From Saxidomus purpurata (Eukaryota; Mollusca; Bivalvia; Venerida; Veneridae), in the NCBI GenBank assembly GCA_022818135.1, contig JAFMSR010000002.1:49570801-49634800 (forward strand): DNA of 64,000 bases, given 5' to 3'. Position 1 is the stretch's first letter, and each line of letters starts with the position of its first letter. Positions 48,888 through 59,618 of this stretch are shown in pieces. A program made the translations under genes and the position numbers. The notes beneath the pieces were generated by a model. The model was not told the origin of the DNA. It saw only the letters and a program-made list of their open reading frames with translations, and ran no database searches.

Positions 48888-49692
48888 GTAAGTACTGTTT
48901 ACTTCTGAACTGCTTTGGTAACTGTAACCACGATTTTGTAACATTTCAACCAAAAATATAATTCATGTATTGTCCGCCTATGCCTGATGCCCCTGACCCA
49001 GCCTTACTTAACCACACCTGCAGATACACCAAGACTCGCACCTTCGTGTACATACGAAATAAGTTTTAAGGCAAAGTTCAAATTTTGAACACTATGCTAG
49101 TCCGTACAAGGATACGAACAGCTTTCAATCCAGTTTGATAGCTTGGTTACCCCTTTAACGCCCACGTCTCCGCATCGCTCTTACAAGCTATATCGGAAAA
49201 GAGAAAATCTAAATCAATACGTACTTATGGTACAAGTCCAAACAAATTAGGGACAAATTAGATTCTCGATATTGACTGAAAAACGAGATTCTATAACTCT
49301 GAGGATGTAACACGTTGAATTTGAATGGCTGAGGAGAAAGGAGAGACTTGTAGTAATATAATTGACAATTCAGACGGGCAATATCTTTCACTGCAATTCA
49401 TTGAATGTGTTTTCTATTTATTCCAATATGAAATTAGATTTCTTGTTTCGTAATAAGCGCTACATTCGGTAAATGTTTAGTTTTCTATCAGTCGATTTAG
49501 CCTGGAACATCGACTCTCTTAGAAAAAAACGACCACATGACAGCCGTCTATTCAAACTTGCTCATTTCATTACGAAAATATAAAGTTACATATTTGGTTT
49601 ATGCGCATCTCGTACTGATATATAGACCTTTGCTTTTTGTCTGATTGTGAAAACATTGGAAGTATAACTAAGCGTACATATTTTATTTACAG
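48888..49692 (+). other. Single intron of the Nlz-like gene
   Basis: GT-AG, 805 bases, acceptor ttttatttacag. AT-rich with no repeat of clear identity and no RNA gene seen. Confidence 0.85.
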
Positions 49693-51135
49693 CTTGACGC
49701 TAAGAACAGTCCGTTGGCACTGCTAGCTCAGACGTGTAGTAGTATTGGCAAGGATCCTCCATCCAAGTCAATCATCCCGCCTATTGAAAAGAAAGAACAT
49801 GCGACAAAATCACCACACTCGGATAGTGAGCAGGATTATAAACCTACCACTCCAGTAGACAAAGATGGTCGAAATTCGGCAAGCGCACACCGTACCAGTC
49901 GTACAGACTCAAAGGATATTACTCATTTCTATCCGATTTCTACTTCAAGTCCAAAACCAGAAAAAAATCATACGGATAACCAAAGGGTAAAAGATGAAAG
50001 AAAACTAAGTGATCATGGCACAAAGTCTCCTCAAACGACTTCAAGACCTATGTCAGCTTCGTCATCTGGATTAAACGGATTAAAATCAAATATTGACAGG
50101 TCAAGCCCTCGACCAAAGACAAGTGAACACACAAAAGAAATTCGTGATTCGAAGAACTCTCCTTCTATAAGAAATCAAAGGTCAGACTCGCCAGTCAGGC
50201 GAGATAATTCTCCGGGTCAAGAAGTTAAACAACAGCACTCAGTTTATCCGGGATTACCTTATGGGCCATATAGTCTGCCGAATGGTCCTTACTCAGGAGG
50301 AATGGCTCCTTCAGCAGAGGCACTTGCTGCAGCTGGGTATCCGTACGGACTGCCTGGCAGTTACAGCCTAGCATCTGCTCATGCTTTAGCTGCTCACCAT
50401 GCAGCTCTGAAATCCGGGTCGTCTGCTGCATTGTCACAGTATATGCAGTACGCTAGAATGAGAAGTCCAGTGGCACCGTCCTCGTGCAAGGACCCATACT
50501 GTACAAACTGTGTTTCTTCAGTGCCTCAAAGCTCACACCTATCTCAGTGTACGTCACCTGGTTGTACTCAGTGCTCACATGAAAAGACAATGCAAGGATT
50601 AGGTCTATTTGGACTTCCAGGTTCCAGTCCTCTGCATTCACCATTTTCTGTACCTTCTTCAGCTACCGTTGGACTAACACACTTACATAATCTGTACGCT
50701 CAAAATCTGTTAACACAACAAGGACAGCAACATGTGTGTAACTGGATGATGGGTAGTGACTATTGTGGGAAACGTTTTAATTCGTCTGAGGAACTTTTAC
50801 AACATCTAAGAAGTCATACATCGGGTGGGGAGTCGGCTTTAAGTGCGTACAGCTCGCTAGGATTGTCTATCCCTCAACACTCGGATTTACAAGGCCTGTC
50901 TGGATATTTGGGTCCCAGTGGAAACATAAGCCCAGAAACATTGCGACGAATGTATCCAACGAGCATCAGTCCGCTTAGCGGAAATGCACTTTCAAATCGC
51001 TATCATCCCTATAAATCGTCATTGCCAAATATACCTTCTGGAATTCCACCACAACAGTCCTTGGCATCATTAGGACCGTACTATTCACCATACAGTTTAT
51101 ATGCCCAGAGAATTGGGGCAGCCGTTGTGCCTTAG
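49693..51135 (+). CDS. nlz: Nlz/NocA-family zinc-finger protein, exon 2
   Basis: Encodes residues 33-512 and the stop (TAG 51133-51135). Order: LDAKNSPLALLAQTCSSIGK (33-52, the Sp-like motif); a Ser/Pro/Lys-rich disordered region (about 53-210) with DYKPTTP (80-86) where the vertebrate homologue has its FKPY Groucho motif; Tyr/Gly/Pro- and Ala-rich stretch (217-275); a buttonhead-like Cys box SCKDPYCTNC (296-305) and a second cluster C-x4-C-x2-C (318-326); one C2H2 finger C381-x8-C390-x12-H403-x3-H407; and the conserved end RYHPY and GPYYSPYSLYAQR. Family members (Drosophila noc/elbow, vertebrate ZNF503/703) are nuclear corepressors in appendage, eye, tracheal and hindbrain patterning. Complete, no breaks. 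Confidence 0.93.
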   Translation, partial: LDAKNSPLALLAQTCSSIGKDPPSKSIIPPIEKKEHATKSPHSDSEQDYKPTTPVDKDGRNSASAHRTSRTDSKDITHFYPISTSSPKPEKNHTDNQRVKDERKLSDHGTKSPQTTSRPMSASSSGLNGLKSNIDRSSPRPKTSEHTKEIRDSKNSPSIRNQRSDSPVRRDNSPGQEVKQQHSVYPGLPYGPYSLPNGPYSGGMAPSAEALAAAGYPYGLPGSYSLASAHALAAHHAALKSGSSAALSQYMQYARMRSPVAPSSCKDPYCTNCVSSVPQSSHLSQCTSPGCTQCSHEKTMQGLGLFGLPGSSPLHSPFSVPSSATVGLTHLHNLYAQNLLTQQGQQHVCNWMMGSDYCGKRFNSSEELLQHLRSHTSGGESALSAYSSLGLSIPQHSDLQGLSGYLGPSGNISPETLRRMYPTSISPLSGNALSNRYHPYKSSLPNIPSGIPPQQSLASLGPYYSPYSLYAQRIGAAVVP

Positions 51136-52734
51136 AATGCATATGTAATGTGCTGGTTATAAACGGTTGAAAAGACGTTGAAATCAATGTGCTTTAACTG
51201 AAAGTGCTATAAACAAAACACTAATAAACAGATAAATAACTGATCTCAGATTCATGGAATACTTAATGAAAGAAATCTTACATGTTTTAGTTATTTATGG
51301 CTATATTTTAAATATTTGTTGACAGTTTTAAAGTTTTATTACAAAAAACTTCTTGTCATGGTGTTGATAATAACAAGATAATTGTAATATTTGTTAAAAT
51401 TGATTATATAAATCATTAAAATTTTCAAGTTAAAAAGTTTTGCTTTTACTTGTCTATATCTTGGTTTAATTATTGATTCATTAAAACCAAAGTTTTCAAA
51501 GTATTTTTGAATGTATTTGGAAAATATGTGAAGATTATAATTCACGTTTTAAGTTCATAATTTCATTCTTGGTTTGATATTTTGTCTACATTCACCAGTC
51601 CTGTATATGATATACCTAAAATTAATTATTAATGATATATGTATTAAGCACAGTTTTCATTTTGAAAAGACAAAGTCTCAGGCGTTGAAGCGAGAAACTA
51701 GCTAAACAAAATTTCTAAATCTACATATAAGTTACAAAAAAAATCTAATGTGGTTAAAAAGTAACGATTCTATAATGCATTTGTATAAAATACAGCTTGC
51801 AAGAAAAACATATATTTTTTGTAAAATAGGTAAACATTTAATTCTAATTCATTTTATTCACTCGGTATGAACATGAGGCACATACAAAACATAATTAACT
51901 GGTATGATGAAAACAACAAAATCTTTGATTTGCAACATATTAGTACAATTTAATGGACATTCACTTTCATTCATTTAAATATAAAAAAATAGCCCACTGC
52001 GCTATTTGATCAGTTCAGAACATGTTAGCAGAAATTAGCATTCAACAGACTAATTTACAGTTTCTATTTCATAATCCCACCCAGTTTTGTCTAAAATAAA
52101 AAAGTTTAAAAACAAACAGTAAAGTGAATTGTTTATTTTATTAATACCTCACAAACAAAATGAAAACAGGACTGTGGAGTAACAGAAATGAATAGTAGCA
52201 TAGGACTCATTTTAAAGGGGTTGGTGGAGGGATAAATGAGGGCGAGAGTGCATACCGCTTGAGGAACTTTTCCAATAAACCAAATGCCACACAATATCAA
52301 TACAGTATATATCCAAGATAAACACGTTTAATTTATAAAAAGGCTGTAAAATAACTAAAATTGATAACAAATTACAACCAAGTAATAATGAAGATAATTA
52401 TTGCCTTTTAGGGGTTTTTAACATCAGTTTTGAGAAGAGGCCCCCATAAAGTACAAAGAATTACTTTGAAATTTTACAGACGACATTAAACTAACGTGAC
52501 GTGTCTGCAGGTCCGTGACAAGTTATAGCGAACCTGTCAAAATCTTGAGTTTATGATGACAAGTTTATAGGTATCGTGTAAGACTGAATGGTTTTATTTC
52601 GCACAGGGATTGCCTTGTTTAGATCACCCATTTCGCTGAATACATATGAAGAAATAAAGCGAGAATTTATTTTTGTTGGGGAGATAGTTTTTAATTATTC
52701 AGGTGAATAGTTGACAAAGTTTCATTTTTCGTTG
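51136..52734 (+). other. 3' UTR and downstream of the Nlz-like gene
   Basis: AT-rich sequence with no further gene. AATAAA at 51223-51228 is the nearest polyadenylation-type hexamer, only 88 bases past the stop; several AT-rich alternatives follow, so the true 3' end is undecided. Confidence 0.5.
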
Positions 52735-53395
52735 TACAAGTGACGTTGACATAGTTTTTGAATGTAGTTTATACTAGTTAGGTAAACATAATCTTTGCTG
52801 AAAGTTTGGCTGACACGGTCTTTGCTCTAAGATTTATTGGTTACTTTGAAACGATCTTTGCTGAAAGTTGATATGGTTTTTGGTAGAATGTATATAGGCT
52901 AGATTGACAAGATCTTTGCTGGAAAGAGTACAAGTTGAAGTTCGGTAGGTTGGTCATTGCTGGAAGGCTACGATTTAGGTTGATATAGGTTTTACCGGGA
53001 TTTTATGAAATAGATTGACAATAGAGATTGTACATATGAGGTTGGTGCTTTTTTCGGAAGGTTTTGCAGGTTAAATTGGCGTGGTCTTTGCTTGAAAATA
53101 TAAAAGTCGAAAAGGCATTCTAGTAAAATTTACATGGCCATCGCAAGGTGGATGTTAATTAGGTTAACATGGTCTTGCGGAAAGGTAAACAAGTTGAATT
53201 TACAGGATCTTTGTTGGAAGGCATACAAGTTAGGTTGACATGGTATTTGCTTTTGGATTTACATTATATTTGCTGTAACGTATACATGGCATGCACTTGG
53301 CTGGAAGGTTTACAAGTTAGGCAAGTTGATACGATATAAGGATGACATGGTGTTCGTTTAAAGCTAGTTTGACACGAAGATTTCTGGAAGTGTTT
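52735..53395. repeat. 37-bp minisatellite, block 1 (degenerate)
   Basis: Phrases gttgacatggt, tctttgctgaaag, tttacaagttaggt recur at irregular 35-50 base spacing. Same family as the later blocks at 54235 and 55075. Confidence 0.6.
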
Positions 53396-54234
53396 CATGT
53401 GAAAGGGAATTAAAAACCTTCATAAATGACCCCCAAAAAAAAAAACAACACACACACAAAACATAAAAACAAAACAACAACAGTAACAACACATTTATTG
53501 GAGGTAACAGGTTTATTGCTTATTTTTTTGTGATTTTTAATGAATCAGTTTATTATCCAACAATTAAAAAAAAATTTTTTTTAAAAGCATTTACTTCATT
53601 CTATAACACGTAACTTTACAGGCATATTTAGCAATACGTTGATACCTCGAACACATTATCTTTGCAGAAAATTAATTTTCACTTAAGACTCATAACGCAA
53701 AATGCAGATTTTCTTTAATGTTTTTATTTAGACAAAACCATTAATCCATAAAACTCTCTTTAAAAAATTATTTCAGGTAGTAAAGTATGCCTACCACTAC
53801 AATGACTAATTCGTTTGTTGTACACTTTTCTATGGCGGTAACAAGAGTAACTGACTTTAGTTATGAAGCTTAATTATATAACTTAACACACTACTCAATT
53901 TGAAAGAGAAAATGCACACCTTTTTTATGTTATTGCATTAACAATGTACTGCCCATCTTAATTATAGGTAAACTATTTTTTTATATCTATTATTGTAAAA
54001 TATGTTTAATTAAGCATATTATTAAGTAAACTAGTTTATTTTCAAAATTAATTACAAGTCCTTAACTCTTAATGATGTTTCTCATCATTTATCTACTATA
54101 ACAGTAGATATGCAGTAGCTGATTATGAAAAAAAGCAAGCTAGTCTGTCACTGTCCAGGCCCACTACTGTAATACACATTTCTGTCTGACTCCCTGCGGG
54201 CACATGTCTTGCATTTTATTTCAATTGTCTTTAA
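53396..54234. other. Unique stretch between minisatellite blocks
   Basis: A-rich and AC-rich runs near 53430-53490 and otherwise AT-rich unique sequence. Confidence 0.55.
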
Positions 54235-54680
54235 ATTAGCATGGTCTTTGAAAAAAATATTAAAGGTTAGTTGAAATGATTTACAAATGAAGTTGACATG
54301 ATACATGCTTAAAGTTTAGGCAGTAAGGGGTGACAAGTTTTTACTTGGGGTTGGTACATTCTTAGACACGATATTTGCTTTAGAGTTTACATGTCAGGTT
54401 GGCATGTTTCTTTGGTGGGTAGTCTTTGCTCGAAAGTTATGAAAATTAAGTTTACGTAGTCTTCGTTTTAGGATGACATGGTCTTTGCAGGAATTTACAA
54501 GTGAAATTGACAGGATCTCTGCATAATGGTTGGCATAAATTTGGCTGACATGATGTTTTTCTTTTAATGTTTACTGTTTAAGTTGACATTGTCTTTGCTG
54601 GAAGTTCATTGAATTTCTGTTACTAGTAACTTGGTCTTGATGGAAAATTGTGCAAATTAAGTTGATAGTTTTTACAGCAA
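54235..54680. repeat. 37-bp minisatellite, block 2 (degenerate)
   Basis: Scattered ttgacatggtctttgc, gaagtttac and aagttgacattgtctttgct units with many changes. Confidence 0.55.
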
Positions 54681-55074
54681 TTGCACCACAATCGCACCAT
54701 GGATACATTCAATGAATTTGCTTGGGACATTTTTTGTACATGATTCTGTATCTTGTTGCATGTTATAGAACAAAATACATGTAAGGTGTTTATTGCCAAT
54801 TATTCATCTTTGCAAACATAATATGTAATGTAAAAGATGATTACACCCTCGTTTATTTTTAAATTTCTCATATAATAATATGGAATTTATACTTGAATAC
54901 ACCGAAATAAACCAAAAAGAGTCACGTTGCTAGTTCAACAAAATAGATTTGGTACATGACTATCACAAAAGGGGAATTCACAAAAAGTTCGTGTTGCATA
55001 TCAAATTCCTTCTCTGCAGCGCCCAATAAGCTCTCTCAGAACTTTAATATCTCGAGGTTTATATAAGGTCAATT

Positions 55075-56520
55075 GACAAAGTATCCACTTTAAGTTGACA
55101 TGATCTTTGCTGGGTGTTTAACAAGCTAAGTTGTTTAAAGGTTTTGTTCAAGCTGACTTAAAATGGTCTTTCGAAGTTTAAGTTAGTTATGTTGGTGTGG
55201 TCTTTGTTGTAAGTTTCTCCAGGTCTTGCTTGACATTGGACAAGTTAGGTTGACATGATCTAAGCCAGAAGATTTTGCAAGGTTAATTTACATTATATTT
55301 GCAGGAAGTTTATAAATATAAGGCTGACACAATATTTGCCGGAAGTCTTAAAAGTAAGGTTGGCATGGCCTTTATGGACGTTTATGCAAGAAGGGTTGAT
55401 ATGACACTTGCTGGCAGTTTATAAAGGTATGTGTGATACGACCTTTGCTGAAAGTTTATAGAGGTAAGGTTGATATGATCTTTGCTGAACGTTTAAAGAG
55501 ATAAGGTTGATATGACCTTTGCTGCAGGTTTATAGAGGTAAGGTAAAGATAATATTTGCTGAAAGTTTATGGAGGTAAGGTTGATATGATCTTTGCTGAA
55601 AGTCTATAGAGGTAAGGTTGGTATTATTATTGCTGGTAATTTATAGAGGTAAGTTAGAATTTTATAGAGGCAAGGTTGGTATGATCTTTGCTGGACGTTA
55701 ATGGGGGTAAGGTTGATATAATCTTTGCTGAACGTTGATAGAGGCAAGGTTGATATGATCTTTGCAGGCAATGTTGATATGATCTGTGCTGGAAGTTTAT
55801 GTAGATGAGGTTGATATGACCTTTGCTGAAAGTTTACACAGGTAAGGTTGATATGACCTTTACTGAAAAATTATAAAGGTAAGGTTGATATGACCTTTGC
55901 TGGAAATTTATAAAGGTAAGGTTAGTATGATCTTTGTTGAAAGTTTAAAGTGGTAAGGTTGATACGATCTTTACTGAACGTTTAAAGAGGCAAGGTTGAT
56001 ATGACATTTGCTGAAAGTTTATACAGGTAAAGTTGATATGATCTTCGCTGAAAGTTTAAAGAGGTAAGTGTAATATGATCTTTGCTGAAAGTTTAAAGAG
56101 GTAAGAATGATATGATTTTTGCTTAAAGTTTATAGAGGGAAAGTTGATATGACCATTACTGAAAGTTATAGAGGTAAGGTTGATATTATACTTGCTGAGA
56201 ATTTATAGAGGTAAGGTTGAAGTTTATTGAGGTAAGGCTGATATGATCTTTGCTGGAAGGTTGATATTATATTTGCTGAACGTTTATAGAGGTGAGGTTG
56301 ATATGACCTTTGCTGAAAGTTTATAAAGGTAAGGTTGACATGACCTTTGCTGAAAGGTTAAAGAGGTAAGGTTAATATGATCTTTGCTGACATTTAAAGA
56401 GGATGACATGATCTTTGCTGGAAGTTTATAGAGGTAAGGCTGTTATGATATTTGCTGGAAATTTATAAAGGTAAGGTTGAAGTTTATAGAGATAAGGTTG
56501 ATATCATCTTTGCTGGAAGC
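55075..56520. repeat. 37-bp minisatellite, block 3 (main array)
   Basis: Consensus about tttgctgaaagtttatagag + gtaaggttgatatgatc. Dozens of units, best preserved at 55430-56510, with frequent partial units. The first part (55075-55430) is degenerate like blocks 1 and 2. It lies about 4-5 kb beyond the zinc-finger stop codon. Confidence 0.85.
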
Positions 56521-57148
56521 TTATATAAAAAAATGACCAAATACAATAAGAAAAGTTTTGCATGCAAGCTACATGGACATGTATCAGTTATAACTTTTGG
56601 GATTGGATTGAAACTTTGCTGAAGTGTTCAGGGGCACCAGACTCTTACGTTAGGTAACTCCTGGCAGATTTTAAATTTAATTATGTCTCTTGTTGGACTT
56701 TGTATGCAAGTTGGTGTCATCGAAATATCTCAGTAGCCACTTATGTATTTTTAAAAAAGTTTTTTTAAAAGTCTTCAGGGGTCTCTGAAAATAAAGCAAG
56801 ATACTCTTTGACTGAATTTATTTCATGTTATGGTCCTTGACAGTGTTTCTTATCTTACACCTACAAACTATACATCTACTTTGTTAACACTAGCTTGTAT
56901 GCAGGCTACTACCCGGTGCATATCTGATTCACAGTTACGGGCTAGATTATTCATGGGCCTGAATTCAGTCATTTTGTTTAAAGTTTTGCATGCACGCTAT
57001 TATCATGCATATTAATGAGATTAACTTTAAACTCGAACAAACTTTTAAGAGGCACCAGGCATCCAAGTTAGATCATTCTTGACTGATTGTATGTCAAATT
57101 GTGGCCGTCTTTTGGTTTTGAACTGCTTACTTTTCTCTAATATAAAAG

Positions 57149-57188
57149 TTCGAATAGTCGAGCATGCTGTCACCAGACAGCTCTTGTT
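57149..57188 (+). repeat. Solo 3' end of an AGCTCGAC-family HINE-like element
   Basis: TTCGAATAGTCGAGC (57149-57163) equals the 3' subterminal repeat of the element at 12032, followed by hairpin GCTGTC-acca-GACAGC (57166-57181) and TCTTGTT. No tandem core or 5' end precedes it. Confidence 0.7.
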
Positions 57189-59521
57189 ACATTTAGAGGC
57201 ACATTTCTTTCTTGTTGTTGTTTGGTCTTCCTAAGAACTGCCATTTGTTTTGTTTTATTTGAATAGAAATTAAAATAGTGAAGAAGCATTCTGTCAGGGA
57301 CATATAATCTATGGCTGTATCTATTCAATAAAGTTTTCTTTTATGTGAATAAAAATAGCTTTTTCACCGACCTTAATTTCCACTTAAGTCGGGTTCCTGT
57401 AAATTGCTGAACTGCAGATGAGATATACCACATGGGGTAAATGCTATGAAGTGTATTTCTGTAGGGTCTTTGTATATTATTTGTCTTAGTCTGCGTTTTT
57501 AATAAACAATTTTAAATTGATTTAAAGGTTTTGAAAAAGAGAATACCACCTGCGCCAGACACAAAATAATGCAGTTAAAGTGTACTCTTACCTACTGTTA
57601 TATTCATAATTAACCTGTCTGTTCGGGGCTTAGTTGATGACATGGACCTCTGTATATTCCTTTTTAATCATGCTAATAGAATTTCTCTCAAAATGTATCC
57701 AGTATACTGCGATATGATCTCAAGAAAATGCTAACAAGAATAAATGGCTATTCTCCTCCAATATTTCATACAATCCCTCAAAGGCCAGCAGACGACATAC
57801 TAAAGTCTTTCAGGCGCCGTGTGATAAAAGCGAAAACGACAGTTTTGCCAACGGAAGATGATTGGTTGTCAAAGTCGAGAAATAAAGTGAATTTGATGTC
57901 AGAAACACACAGCTATTGTAGATGGATGAAAAATGGATACGTCATAAGAACGTAATTAGTTTTTTGATGATGAGTTTTCTTTGCTTTGAATTTGAATTAA
58001 GATTACACAAGGCGGTCGAATCTTTGTTTTTATATAATTTTAAAATTATTGTATTCACTTTTTAAAATCATAATATTTACCATATTAAATAAGTTAAGTA
58101 TATGTCTAATCGTAAATAGTGTATAAAATATATAATTAAATTTTTTTCAAGAATAAATGGTACTTTTTCAACTGTAACGGAAGTAAACAAGTTAAACACC
58201 ATCGGCCGGAGGTTAAAATATAGAAAAAAATGTCTGTATAATGTAAGTTTGCATATATCAGCAAACTATACGAATCTAGTTATTAACATTGCTATATATA
58301 TATTTCTGAATCTAGCATAGATTTTTAACCAGACTTCACGAAACGCTACCACCAGAGACCGGAATGAATTGAAATGTGTTTTACGGCGTTGATGTTCGAA
58401 TCAAATACTAACACTGAAATAATAATCTACTACATGTACTGATTTTCTAACAAGTTTCTGTGCTTTGAGCAAATGTGCAGTTGAATTCCATTCGTAGTCG
58501 TTCCTTTTGTAATAGCAGACGTTAAGTTTATAAAGCCGATCTACATGATACACACCCATGGTAACGAGACGTCAGGAACGCATAACATGTATTTAAATTT
58601 ATATTTTATGACCACAGATGAAAGATAAAGCCAACCCGCCATATATTACAAAAAGAACAATTATTTTTCATCGTTGAATAGAAATATTGAAAATTTAAAA
58701 CCCGAGTCCTCTGATGTGAAGAACATAACAGAGGGACGGGTCATAAACTACGTTAAGAGAGTGAGCCTTTATTGACGGCGATCGATCTATTATGGCCACA
58801 AAGCGCCAAAAACTGAGGGAAAGATATACACCTTCTGATCACTTCATTAAATCGAGACAAAGCCGGAAACACATAAAAGATTTAAGTTACATGATTATAA
58901 GACTGTTGGGTTACAAAGAATTTTAATTACATGTCGGATGGTAAATGCCGAAAGAGGGGCAAAACATATTAATTGCCACACACAAAGTGGGAGGAGCGAA
59001 GGCAAGGAAAGGTCTCCGCGCCTGCTTAACCTTTGTTGGCTATGAGGAGTTAATGGTCTTGTTAAAACGATGTACTTCCGTGAATGACCTCGCAATATCT
59101 GCCAGTCACATAAATACATCCACACAAAGGGTGTTATTGTAAAAAAATATAGTTTTGATAAAAAAGGAAATAGCTCAGAAACGCCAGCATCCAGTTCCTC
59201 TTAGACTACATTTAACTGTTAACTTTATCGTTCTCATCTTGTAGAAAGGAATGCTGAAATGCCATCAGCCATAGTCTAAACTATTTCATTTTGACATCAA
59301 ATTATTTTTAATCCAAAGTTTGCTTGAGGTATATGTCGAGGGTTGACTGGCCTGAATTATATGAAATAAAAAGGACTTTTTAACAGTTTTGCGGTCAATC
59401 CTCGATATGCTGTGAGGTATTAAATTGTTCACATTTTGTTGTTCTTAATCCGTAGGTATATAAAAGAAAACCGAATAGTTCACTTATAAATTGCTTTCTT
59501 TTTTTGTTGTTCTTTTCAAGT
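57189..59521. other. Mostly unique intergenic stretch
   Basis: No convincing gene. A 75-codon frame at 57728-57955 (MLTRINGYSP, IPQRPADDILKSFRRRV) has balanced composition and follows a possible acceptor (atctcaag), but it has no recognisable family and no linked exon. Confidence 0.45.
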
Positions 59522-59618
59522 GGTATATGGGGATATATTACTCGCCTAGTATTATATTACCCGAGCCGTCAGGCGAGGGCAATATTATGTCGAGGCGGGT
59601 AATATATCCCCATACACC
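59522..59618. repeat. Long perfect-type hairpin, possible MITE end
   Basis: The arms ggtatatggggatatattac (59522 onward) and gtaatatatccccatacacc (ending 59618) match at 24 of 26 positions. A second inner pair (tattatattacccgag with gagggcaatattat) gives a nearly continuous foldback of about 97 bases. Confidence 0.7.

Noticed and set aside
49209..49391. 60-codon minus frame inside the zinc-finger gene intron
   Set aside because: No family resemblance; antisense chance frame in an intron.
50225..50644. Minus-strand frames inside exon 2 of the zinc-finger gene
   Set aside because: Antisense shadows of the real coding exon.
57728..57955. 75-codon frame as a new gene
   Set aside because: Balanced composition and a possible acceptor, but no start context, partner exon or family; too weak to call.
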